Positions 32,582-40,439 of a DNA stretch of 64,000 nucleotides are shown piece after piece. Numbering within the stretch: position 1 is the first letter of the stretch; the number at the start of each line of letters is the position of its first letter. The notes below the pieces were generated by a model. It made no database searches and had not been told where the DNA came from. It was given only the letters and a program-made list of their open reading frames with translations. A program made the translations under genes and the position numbers. Source of the stretch: Chloroflexota bacterium (lineage in GTDB: Bacteria; Chloroflexota; Anaerolineae; Promineifilales; Promineifilaceae); the NCBI GenBank assembly GCA_014584575.1, contig JACTMP010000017.1:62001-126000 (forward strand), read 5' to 3'.

Positions 32582-35431
32582 ATGAAAACAAAACCCACCC
32601 GTTTATTCATCTTCGCCACTTCGCTGGCGCTAACCCTGGTTGCCGTGATTGGCTTTATGACCAGGCTATCTGTGGCAGCCAGCCACGAACCGGCTGCCCC
32701 CACCGACGTGGTCGAACTCATCAGCAACGGCGATTTTAGCGCCGGTTTAGACCCCTGGTGGACAACCCCCTCCATCACCCCAGACACCACCTCCGGTGAA
32801 CTGGAAGCGGTGATCACCAGCGGTGGCAGCAACCCCTGGGATGCCATCGTCGGGCAGCACGGCATCCCGGTGCAGGCCGGCGAGCCATACACACTGACTT
32901 TTGACGCTCACGCCAGCACGGCCGTGACCATCACCGTCATCTTGCAAGAAGATGGCGGCAGTTATACCCAGTATTTTGGTACGGCCGTGCCCCTCACCAC
33001 CGGCAGCCAGACCTTCAGCTACTCCTTCACCCCGGCCGACAGCAACCCCGTCGCTACTTTCCAATACCACATTGGCGGGCAGGGTGAATTCACCTTTTAC
33101 CTGGACAACGTCAGCCTGATGGGGCCGGAACCGGTCGTGCCGCCGCCCTCCACCGTAGGTGAACTGCTGCAAAATGGCGACTTTAGCAATGGCCTCTCCC
33201 CCTGGTGGACAAGCCCGTCCATCACCCCCAACACAGCATCAGGTGAACTGGAAGCGGTGATTACCAGCGGCGGCGTCAATCCCTGGGACGCCATCGTCGG
33301 CCAGCACAATATCCCGGTGTACATGGGCGCACCCTACACGCTGACGTTGCAGGCGCGGGCTTCCCAGGCCGTCACCATCACCGTGCTGCTGCAAGAAAAT
33401 GGCGGCGCGTTTACCCAATACTTCAATGCGCCGTTGCCACTGACCACCGGCAACCAGACCTTCACCTTCACTTTCACCTCCCCCGGCGACAATCAGGCCG
33501 CCAGTTTCCAATTCCACATGGGCGGGCAGGGTGAATTCACCGTTTATCTGGACGATATTTCCCTGTTGGGGCCGGTACCGGACGGCGGCAGCGACCCGCT
33601 GCCCAACGTGCGCGTCAACCAGGTGGGCTACCTGCCGCAGGCGGTGAAGCGGGCCACCATCAGCAATACGGCCACGCTACCGCTGACCTGGACGCTGTAT
33701 GATGTGACGGGCACGGCCGTGCTTACCGGCAGCACCACTGTCTACGGCCATAATGAAGCCTCCGACGAACATGTGCATATCGCCGACTTCTCCGCCTACC
33801 AGACACCCGGCACCGAGTACACGCTGGAGGTGGACGGCGAAAGCAGCCACCCCTTTGCCATCAGCGCCGACATCTATGACCAGATGAAGTATGATGCGTT
33901 GGCCTACTTCTACCACAACCGCAGCGGCATCACCCTGACCATGCCCTATGCGGGCGATCCGCAGTGGACGCGCCCCGCCGGGCACATTGGCGTGGCCCCC
34001 AATCAAGGGGATTACGACGTGCCCTGTTTTGACGAGGTGGACGTGGAAGGGGCGCAGTGGTACGGCTGCAATTACACATTGGACGTGGTGGGTGGTTGGT
34101 ATGACGCCGGCGACCACGGCAAATATGTGGTCAACGGCGGCATCAGCGTCTGGACCTTGATGAACCAGTACGAACGCACCCAACACCTGGCCTGGGCAGA
34201 CGCAACGGCCGTTGCCGATGGCAGCATGAATATCCCCGAAAACAGCAACGGCGTGCCGGACATTTTGGACGAAGCGCGCTGGCAGATGGAGTTTTTGCTG
34301 GCCATGCAGGCTCCGGCGGGCGGTGTATTCACCTACACCCTGCCCGGCAATATCATCTCCCCCACCCTGGTGGAGGGCATGGCCCACCACAAAATTGCCG
34401 ACCGCTTCTGGACGGGGCTGGGACTGGCCCCGCATGAAGATGCGCAGCCACGTTTCCTCTATCCACCCAGCACGGCGGCTACCTTGAATCTGGCGGCGAC
34501 GGCGGCGCAGTGTGCCCGCATCTGGGTGGATATTGACGCCGTTTTTGCCGACCGTTGTCTGGCAGCGGCGGAAGCGGCCTGGGCGGCGGCGGTGGCCAAC
34601 CCGGCCATTTACGCCCGCAACAATTTCACCGGCTCCGGCCCGTATGATGACACGGACGTGAGTGACGAGTTCTACTGGGCGGCGGCGGAACTGTATATCA
34701 CCACCGGGAGCGCCAATTATCTGGCGGCGATGAGCAGTTCCCCCCATTACCTGGGCATACCGGACGGGGCCAGCGCCCTGAGCTGGCAGCAGGTGGCGGG
34801 GCTGGGCACCATTTCGCTGGCGCTGGTACCGAACGATTTGCCCACAGCGACGATGCAGCAGGCGCGGCAGGCAGTTATTGACACGGCCGATGACTATGTG
34901 GCCGCGCGGGATGGCGAAGGGTATTTGTTACCTTTTGCGTCGGAGCTATATCCCTGGGGTTCTAATTCCAGCGTGGTCAACAATATGCTCATCCTGGCGC
35001 TGGCGTATGACTTCACGGCCGTGCCCACTTACTTTGATGCGGTTAGCGATGGCATGGATTATCTGTTGGGGCGCAACCCAAATGATCAATCGTATGTGAC
35101 GGGGTATGGGGCACGGCCGTTGCGCCATCCGCACCATCGTTTCTGGGCCGACCAGGTGAGCAGCAGCTTCCCGCCACCACCGCCGGGTGCCTTCTCCGGC
35201 GGGCCAAACTCTGGCCTGGAAGACCCGTATGCCCAGACCATCTTCCCCAATGGCTGTGCGCCACAACGCTGTTTTGTGGATCACATTGAGTCCTGGTCTA
35301 CCAACGAGATCACCATCAACTGGAACGCGCCATTTGCCTGGGTGACGGCGTTTCTGGACGAACAATCCGCGCCGGAACCGGAGTGGGTCTGGTTTAATTA
35401 TCTGCCCCTGATGCTGAAAGTGGGCGAGTAA
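32582..35431 (+). CDS. Secreted GH9 endoglucanase with two tandem CBMs
   Basis: 949 residues with a signal peptide (cut near AASHE). Two tandem CBM4/9-like modules (about 45-180 and 193-325) are near duplicates, each with NGDFSxGLxPWW, GELEAVITSGG, NPWDAIVGQH and GGQGEFT. A CelD-type Ig domain (~335-425; VRVNQVGYLPQAVKRA) leads to the GH9 barrel: GGWYDAGDHGKYVVNG carries the catalytic base (Asp508/Asp511), NDQSYVTGYG and RHPHHR the substrate His, and STNEITINWNAP the acid Glu909. It should hydrolyse beta-1,4-glucans such as cellulose. The C-terminus NYLPLMLKVGE resembles the short Y-L-P-L tail of many Chloroflexota secreted proteins. A strong AAGGAG site precedes ATG; LacI control is likely. 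Confidence 0.93.
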   Translation: MKTKPTRLFIFATSLALTLVAVIGFMTRLSVAASHEPAAPTDVVELISNGDFSAGLDPWWTTPSITPDTTSGELEAVITSGGSNPWDAIVGQHGIPVQAGEPYTLTFDAHASTAVTITVILQEDGGSYTQYFGTAVPLTTGSQTFSYSFTPADSNPVATFQYHIGGQGEFTFYLDNVSLMGPEPVVPPPSTVGELLQNGDFSNGLSPWWTSPSITPNTASGELEAVITSGGVNPWDAIVGQHNIPVYMGAPYTLTLQARASQAVTITVLLQENGGAFTQYFNAPLPLTTGNQTFTFTFTSPGDNQAASFQFHMGGQGEFTVYLDDISLLGPVPDGGSDPLPNVRVNQVGYLPQAVKRATISNTATLPLTWTLYDVTGTAVLTGSTTVYGHNEASDEHVHIADFSAYQTPGTEYTLEVDGESSHPFAISADIYDQMKYDALAYFYHNRSGITLTMPYAGDPQWTRPAGHIGVAPNQGDYDVPCFDEVDVEGAQWYGCNYTLDVVGGWYDAGDHGKYVVNGGISVWTLMNQYERTQHLAWADATAVADGSMNIPENSNGVPDILDEARWQMEFLLAMQAPAGGVFTYTLPGNIISPTLVEGMAHHKIADRFWTGLGLAPHEDAQPRFLYPPSTAATLNLAATAAQCARIWVDIDAVFADRCLAAAEAAWAAAVANPAIYARNNFTGSGPYDDTDVSDEFYWAAAELYITTGSANYLAAMSSSPHYLGIPDGASALSWQQVAGLGTISLALVPNDLPTATMQQARQAVIDTADDYVAARDGEGYLLPFASELYPWGSNSSVVNNMLILALAYDFTAVPTYFDAVSDGMDYLLGRNPNDQSYVTGYGARPLRHPHHRFWADQVSSSFPPPPPGAFSGGPNSGLEDPYAQTIFPNGCAPQRCFVDHIESWSTNEITINWNAPFAWVTAFLDEQSAPEPEWVWFNYLPLMLKVGE

Positions 35432-35442
35432 CTTGATGGTGA

Positions 35443-35508
35443 TTTGGTAATTGGGTAATTGGGTAATTGCGCCATTTAGGCGACCAATTACCCAATTACT
35501 CAATTACA
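35443..35508. repeat. TAATTGGG hairpin
   Basis: Three TAATTGGG units face CAATTACCCAATTACTCAATTAC; terminates the GH9 unit. Confidence 0.65.
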
Positions 35509-35565
35509 TGGTTTCACTTGTGATGGGGGCTGGGGTGGGTACGGCCGTGTATTTCCCGTCATGTG

Positions 35566-36129
35566 TCAGAGGGTGTTGGCGTATTGCAAGACGACGACGC
35601 CACTGTCAAACCGGCGCTCGCCCACCAGCTTCAGGTTCAGCCGCGCACCCTCCGGGAAGAATCGTTTGCCGCCACCGACGATGACCGGGCAGATAATCAG
35701 GTGGAATTCGTCCACCAGACCGGACCGTATGGCCTGCGCGGCGAGTGTCGGCCCGTCAACGGTGATGTCGTGCAGGGCTTCCGCCTTGAGCCACCGCACC
35801 ATGTCGGGATCAAACTCCCGCTCGATACGGGTGCGCGCACTGCGCGGCTCGGCCAGTGTGGTGGAAAAAACGATCTTGTCGGCAGCCTGCCATAGGCGTG
35901 CCCAGTCCAGCACAACCGGGGGCTGGTCGGGTTCCAGGTGCGCGGTCTCCCAATACACCATCGTCTCGTACATCCGCCGCCCGTAGAGATAGGTGCCAAC
36001 CGACGACGCGAGTTCGTTGATGAAGGAGTGTAGCGACTCGTCTTCAGGAGCGCCCCAGCTGAAGTCGCCGTTTACGTCCTCAACGTAACCGTCCAATGAC
36101 ATGATCATCGAGTAAATTAGTTTAGCCAT
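35566..36129 (-). CDS. RibD C-terminal / dihydrofolate-reductase-fold protein
   Basis: 187 residues of the family often named dihydrofolate reductase family or YyaP/YwjB. LIYSMIMSLDGYVEDVNGDFSW, then YLYGRRMYETMVYWE and the nucleotide-binding IICPVIVGGGKRFFPEG are the standard motifs. It binds NADPH; activity on dihydrofolate or a deazaflavin-like compound is unproven. The upstream 107-bp repeat and attC-like site (36166-36355) make it the last gene beyond a cassette array, and genes of this fold are commonly carried on integron cassettes. Confidence 0.85.
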   Translation of the reverse strand: MAKLIYSMIMSLDGYVEDVNGDFSWGAPEDESLHSFINELASSVGTYLYGRRMYETMVYWETAHLEPDQPPVVLDWARLWQAADKIVFSTTLAEPRSARTRIEREFDPDMVRWLKAEALHDITVDGPTLAAQAIRSGLVDEFHLIICPVIVGGGKRFFPEGARLNLKLVGERRFDSGVVVLQYANTL

Positions 36130-36165
36130 GTGTTCTGCCTTTTGGTCGTGTCGTTTTCAACTCCG

Positions 36166-36272
36166 ACACGGCCGTGTGCCTGGCGCAATCTGTTTTTGTG
36201 GTGAGGGGGAATGGGGGGTACGGCCGTTGGCCCACTCACCACCCTCCCGTCTACCAGTCTACCAGTCTAACG
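36166..36272. repeat. 107-bp direct repeat, copy A
   Basis: Nearly identical to 38865-38971 in the same orientation, 2.7 kb apart. It holds two ACGGCCGT octamers and a shared GTGGTGAGGGGGAATGG core. Identity stops exactly at GTCTAACG, the attC core site. Confidence 0.8.
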
Positions 36273-36355
36273 ATTGGCATAAGCGGTTGGCGCGTACTCC
36301 GCTAGAGTGATTCGGTTGAAAAACCAGAAACCATGCGAAGCTCCAACAGTTAGGG
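36265..36355 (-). other. attC-like site after the phosphotransferase gene
   Basis: On the minus strand it runs from CCTAAC (complement of 36349-36355) to GTTAGAC (36271-36265), the R' core consensus GTTRRRY. TAACxxTTGG is mirrored at both ends over 91 bases, but the inner arms pair poorly, so this is the weakest of the full sites. Confidence 0.4.
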
Positions 36356-36404
36356 GGGCAGAGCGCCAATTCGCTTGATGCCCGTGTTGCCCGCGAGGTA
36401 TAGC

Positions 36405-37583
36405 TCATAAGCCAAAATGCTTGATGAGCGTGCGCGCTTCATCCGCTCGATCCAGACAAAACTCATCCAACCGAACCCAGCCCTCCAATACCGCCTCAGC
36501 TTCACGCCCATACATCGCTTGAAGATTGAATCCAGAATCTGGGGACAACATGAGGGCAGCCCAACCTGGCAACGCTGCTCCCATCCCGCACGAGAGGGAG
36601 ATCAGGTAACCCAGCCGAACCAGTTGTGGATCCACCTTGGCACCACTCTCCGCGAGTCCCGCCAGATAGCCCTCCAATTGGGCGGCTTCAAGCATGGCCG
36701 CATCCATGGGGCTATAGTCAAAAAAGAACAAGCTGGTTCCCACCAGTTGACCTAAATCATGGCCCAACGCTCCGATGCCTGCGAAAGCCCAGTCTATGCC
36801 GATCAGATCTTCTTCGGCTGTTTCCAACGAACGAGACCTCATAAAATTCCTGCAACTCGCATCATTGTGACAAAACACCTGAGGCAGGCGGTCACTGGCA
36901 TCGAAAAAGAGTTCTTTTTCCGCCAGCAGTTGCAGCACGCGTCTCTTTTGCCTGGCATCGAAGCCGCGTTGGGTAATCGGTGACTGCCACGCATTATTTG
37001 CCGAGTCGGAATTCATAAACCCCGACCAAAAGCCCTCTTTGTCCCAGACACTGCGAAAAAAAGTCTGCGTCAGCCAGGGCTGGTCAATGAGCGGGGTTCC
37101 CGCCAGATACTTTCCTTGGGAGCGACCCAAGTGCTGCGCGGTGCGTCGAAAATCTTCAAGCACCCAGGGTTTGCCTGTTGTTTCCTGGATATGTTCCATC
37201 CAAATCCACGCCTCATTTTCACTTTCCATGCCTCCATAAAAGCGCGGCGCACGAACACCAGATGGTAATTGGGCCAAAAATCCCGACTGGAACGCGAGAA
37301 TTTCCCGCTTCCAGTAATACCAGATGCGCGGCTCCTCACTTAGCGTTTTGGGCTTGTTGAGGCATTTCATCACTACTTTCCAGGGTCGTATACCTTTGGC
37401 ACTTTGGCTTTGCCCACTGAAGCAGAACAAACCACCAGTCGTACTGATGATTTTCTCATGGCTAAGGGGCGTGACCGTCCAATCCAAAAGCACCAGTTCC
37501 GAGTTACGCTGGTCTTTGCGGACGACATCTGTCAAAATTGCTGGATCGATTTTTTTGAGTTGTCCCAAAAGGTCATCGCTCAT
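36405..37583 (-). CDS. Phosphotransferase (aminoglycoside/ecdysteroid-kinase fold), cassette-like
   Basis: 392 residues with the kinase-like fold. VFCHNDASCRNFM is the catalytic H-x-D-x4-N loop and LIGIDWAFAGIG the metal-binding D-W loop; the Lys in KVVMKCL probably contacts ATP. It resembles APH and EcKinase-like enzymes, but its small-molecule substrate cannot be inferred. The gene has no ACGGCCGT octamer, unlike its chromosomal neighbours. It is bounded by attC-like sites upstream (37621-37718) and downstream (36265-36355), and its start follows an R' core by ~45 bases with AAGGAGG between, the typical structure of a gene cassette. Confidence 0.85.
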   Translation of the reverse strand: MSDDLLGQLKKIDPAILTDVVRKDQRNSELVLLDWTVTPLSHEKIISTTGGLFCFSGQSQSAKGIRPWKVVMKCLNKPKTLSEEPRIWYYWKREILAFQSGFLAQLPSGVRAPRFYGGMESENEAWIWMEHIQETTGKPWVLEDFRRTAQHLGRSQGKYLAGTPLIDQPWLTQTFFRSVWDKEGFWSGFMNSDSANNAWQSPITQRGFDARQKRRVLQLLAEKELFFDASDRLPQVFCHNDASCRNFMRSRSLETAEEDLIGIDWAFAGIGALGHDLGQLVGTSLFFFDYSPMDAAMLEAAQLEGYLAGLAESGAKVDPQLVRLGYLISLSCGMGAALPGWAALMLSPDSGFNLQAMYGREAEAVLEGWVRLDEFCLDRADEARTLIKHFGL

Positions 37584-37620
37584 CTTTGCCTCCTTGGTTA
37601 AAAGCCCATCATATATAGCG

Positions 37621-37718
37621 GGCTAACGATCCAGGATTGATGCGGCGCGGTCAGACGAAACCTTAAATGACCAGCACCTCAGCCGCCGCATAATGGGCAT
37701 CAGAATGCCTTGTTGAAC
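37621..37718 (-). other. attC-like site upstream of the phosphotransferase
   Basis: Minus strand: R'' GTTCAAC (perfect RYYYAAC), an arm with ATTATGCGGC, its complement GCCGCATCAAT, and R' GTTAGCC, 98 bases overall. One base of R' departs from GTTRRRY. Size, orientation and imperfect dyad symmetry are those of integron attC sites. Confidence 0.55.
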
Positions 37719-37725
37719 TAAGCCG

Positions 37726-37778
37726 GTCTAACGCGAAACGCCTGTATGGGATTTAAGCCTTTAGACACTCAGGCATTT
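37726..37778 (-). other. Degenerate or truncated attC core
   Basis: GTCTAAC (37726-37732; GTTAGAC on the minus strand) is followed by arms GCGAAACGCCTG and CAGGCATTTGCGG that pair, but no R'' core is seen. It abuts the next site by 7 bases, as if an empty cassette separated them. The remaining bases up to 37953 hold no gene. Confidence 0.3.
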
Positions 37779-37953
37779 GCGGCTGCCAGACTGGTATTGG
37801 CGGCCATTGTAACAGTTTCTTTTCCTAATGGTCAATGTTGTGGACACCGGTTTTAGGTATCCAGGTCAGCGTCAACAGCGATAAGGCAAGCCAAAACAGA
37901 CAGGGGGCCCAGTTCCTGCCATTTAAGCAAAAGCAAGTCCCCAAAATCACCAC

Positions 37954-38820
37954 TCATGGCGGGCGTGCCCGCGGCTTCAGCGGTGGAATTGCCTGGGTGG
38001 GGTGCATGGGCGCGCCACAAAGGGGGCAGCAGGGTTGCACGGGCGACTCCTGGCTCTGTGCTTTTCCGCTTTTCGGTTCAGTCACAACCGGCGGCGGTAG
38101 CAGCAAGTCGCGGATTTGGGTTAGCAGCGGTCGCTGTCCAGGGCTGAAGAAGCCATAGTAACGTACCTTGACAAATCCCTTGGGCAACACATGCTGCAAA
38201 AAGCGGCGCATGAATTCCAGGGGCGCGAGTGTACACAAACGCCATTGTGATGAACCGGAAGGGCGATACCGAAAAGTCACTGCTTCATCCGTAGCCGAGA
38301 CCAGACGTTGGTTAGACAATGCCACTCGAAAGACGTAAGCCGCCAGATATTTCAGGGCACGTTTGCCGCGACCCACTGGCTGACAATGTACCACCCACTC
38401 TTTCTGCCATACGGTTGGCGGCAGTTGGTTAAAACAGTCATGTTGTTTGAGCGCATCCCGAAATTTGGCCCGAAAGAGAATGGAGAGGGCTCTGACCGGC
38501 AGCAAGAAGCGTTGATAACGGCCGTAGCGCCAACCAGAGCCGTCCCAGACACCAGCGGGAACCAGGTAATGGACATGGGGATGGTAGGAAAGGTCACGGC
38601 CCCAGGTGTGCAATATGCCCATCATGCCTATCGTCCCACCCAGAAAACGAGGGTCTTGCGCCAGTTCTTGGGTAGCAGCAGCCGAAGCACGAAAGAGGGT
38701 GTTGTAAAACAGCGTTTGTTGGCGACGCGCCCATGAGCGCAGTTCGGCCGGCAGGGTAAAGGTGAGTAAGAAGTAGGGTACGGGCAATAACATCTCCTGC
38801 TGACGGCGGTCGAATAGCTC
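37954..38820 (-). pseudogene. 5'-truncated IS91-family (HUH, Y2) transposase
   Basis: From EMLLPVPYFLLTFTLPAELR to the end the protein follows IS91/IS801 transposases. It has the HUH motif in YHPHVHYLVPAG, GRGKRALKYLAAYVFRVALS with the region of the active tyrosines, and CCPLCG at the C-terminus. The usual N-terminal zinc-binding domain (about 60 residues with paired Cys) is missing; instead the frame runs back through unrelated sequence into the 107-bp repeat. It therefore cannot encode a complete transposase. Few octamers (one) inside. Insertion or recombination at the repeat probably removed the 5' end. Confidence 0.85.
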
Positions 38821-38864
38821 GTTAGCAAGGAGAAGAAGGAGAGGGGTTTGATTTTGCGCCAGGC

Positions 38865-38971
38865 ACACGGCCGTGTGTCTGGCGCATCCTGTTTTTGTGG
38901 TGAGGGGGAATGGGGGGTACGGCCGTTGGCCCACTCACCACCCTCTCGCCTACCAGGCTACCAGTCTAACG
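38865..38971. repeat. 107-bp direct repeat, copy B
   Basis: Same sequence as 36166-36272 with a few substitutions. Here the left end completes a palindrome, TGCGCCAGGCACACGGCCGT with its mirror (38855-38886), which in copy A is cut at its midpoint. The other end stops at the attC core GTCTAAC. Confidence 0.8.
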
Positions 38972-39090
38972 GTGAGCGTTAGCCGCAAATGGGCGGGACG
39001 AGAACCAACTGATTTAACGGAATCAACCCACAGTAAGACAAATTTCCGAGGCGGGAGAATCCCATTTGTCGGCTGCACGCAATGTTGGGC
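38964..39090 (-). other. attC site (best match) after the AT-rich gene
   Basis: Minus strand: R'' GCCCAAC (perfect RYYYAAC), L'' arm GCAGCCGACAAATGGG, complementary L' arm CCCATTTGCGGCTAACGC, spacer, R' GTTAGAC (perfect GTTRRRY); 127 bases in total with a single-base bulge in the stem. It starts 45 bases after the stop of the gene at 39136-39762, the position expected for that cassette's recombination site. Confidence 0.65.
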
Positions 39091-39135
39091 TGAAAGGGCT
39101 GGAAGACACCATAGTTTTTAGGACTCACGCCCGCT

Positions 39136-39762
39136 TTACTGAACCTTTTGAAATAAATATACATCTGCGGTCTTTTTATAGCCAATGCTTTTTTGCAGTT
39201 TTTCGAGATATTCCTTCGTTATCTCAACTTGTGACTTTGGAACAAAATATTCATCAAGATTATTTTCGCTGATTCTGTATTTCTCATTTCTCACAGAGAA
39301 AACCGCTAATAACTGATAATCAGCATCAATTGCTGCCATGCCGGCGTCACCATGACTATTGTTTGCCAAAAGCAAGCCACCTGTTTTTAGATATTGCTTG
39401 CAATATTGACCTACAAATCCAGCATATTGAGAAATGAGCAAGTCGAAACTATCAATCATTTCATCAAAGCCATTTTTGTAATCCGCATAGTGAAAAGAAA
39501 CCTTTGCTTCTTGTGGATAAATCTTTCTTTCGGCGATAAATTTGAAAATTTCAGGCTTGCCAAAGAATTGCTTCGCTTGTTTGTCGTTGTCCACATAGAC
39601 CACATCTGGAAAAACGAAGGAAGGCGAGATATGGACAAAACTACCTGGATACAAAGCTCGCTGCACATTGAATTTAGCAGCCATGATTTCAAATAAATCA
39701 AGCCGCTCGAATTGTCTATCTTGAAAATACTTTCGATACAAATCAAGAGCAGATTTCGACAT
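39136..39762 (-). CDS. AT-rich cassette gene, unknown (possible methyltransferase fold)
   Basis: 208 residues. Sequence not recognised with confidence. A stretch SFDLLISQYAGFVGQYCKQYLKTGGLLLANN has the shape of motifs IV-V of class I methyltransferases (strand, acidic turn, helix, K-x-G-G-x-L-L strand), and LYPGSFVHISPSFVFPDVVYVDND could be the cofactor region with a D-x-D end. It lacks a clear glycine-rich motif I. The gene is far more AT-rich than its neighbours, uses AAA/AAT/TTT codons heavily and lacks ACGGCCGT, consistent with recent acquisition. It is followed by a convincing attC site. Confidence 0.6.
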   Translation of the reverse strand: MSKSALDLYRKYFQDRQFERLDLFEIMAAKFNVQRALYPGSFVHISPSFVFPDVVYVDNDKQAKQFFGKPEIFKFIAERKIYPQEAKVSFHYADYKNGFDEMIDSFDLLISQYAGFVGQYCKQYLKTGGLLLANNSHGDAGMAAIDADYQLLAVFSVRNEKYRISENNLDEYFVPKSQVEITKEYLEKLQKSIGYKKTADVYLFQKVQ

Positions 39763-39800
39763 GATTCTTGACGATTTCTCTTATGTTTTCAGCCCGACAC

Positions 39801-39910
39801 TTATGATACTGCACGAATGCGGGGTAAACCCCCAAATCCAGATACATACCCGGCAAAACCTGCGATGTTACATGAAAGCAGGGGTTTTATCCGGCCAACG
39901 TGCATGATAA
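39801..39910. repeat. Large imperfect hairpin upstream of the AT-rich gene
   Basis: Outer arms 39801-39815 and 39899-39910 (TTATGATACTGCACG / CGTGCATGATAA) enclose a second hairpin (39850-39863 with 39878-39894). It occupies the place where the preceding attC would be but lacks good R cores. Confidence 0.4.
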
Positions 39911-39985
39911 ACCTCTTTGTGTATTGGTAGCAGTTTGCTCTGACGCTTCGTAGTATAGAAGGCAATTGGCAACTTCACAAGCGGA

Positions 39986-40018
39986 CACCGATTACCGTTC
40001 ACCGATTACCGCCGCAAC
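39986..40018. repeat. ACCGATT heptamer tract at the truncated oxidase
   Basis: Two CACCGATTACCG units. The intact paralogue at 58.7 kb is followed by the same repeat, so it was probably copied along. Confidence 0.5.
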
Positions 40019-40439
40019 CAACATCACGACTTCATCCGCACAACCCCAGGAGAGGGTGAAACCGGCGCCGCCGCGCCCGTAGTTGTGGATGACGGTGCAG
40101 GTGGGGGTGAGGGGCTGTGTTTCCAGGCGTACTTCGGGCCGGCCGGGGCGCAGCCCCACACGTTGCTCCAAAATTTCGGCATCTTGCAAGCGGGGTTCTA
40201 ATTGCAAGCAGTTCTGGCGAATAGTCACGGCCGTCTCCCCATCCACCGCCAAATCCCAATCCCCCGCCTGCGCCGTGCCGCCCAAAATGACACCATCTTG
40301 CCGGGGAATGATGTAGGCCAGCCCCCGGGTCCACCCGCGGGTCTGCCCGCGGTCACTGTGTTCGTCAATCCAGGTGTGTAGGCCTTGTACGGCCGTGACC
40401 CGCATCATCTGGCCGCAAATCGGATACAGCGCCGCGTCC
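39992..40439 (-). pseudogene. C-terminal fragment of a D-amino-acid-oxidase-like gene
   Basis: From DAALYPICGQ onward this matches the C-terminal ~150 residues of the intact oxidase at 58729-59730 (RQDGVILGGTAQ, GLRPGRPEVRLE, HNYGRGGAGFTLSWGCADEV), at roughly 85 percent at the DNA level by eye. The FAD-binding first half is absent: homology stops exactly at the stop codon of the aldo/keto reductase gene at 40440. No own start codon at the junction. A copy of the RGQT repeat is shorter here. Confidence 0.85.

Noticed and set aside
39763-39991. A fourth full attC site upstream of the AT-rich gene
   Set aside because: A large dyad exists, but no acceptable R'' and R' cores; kept only as a hairpin.
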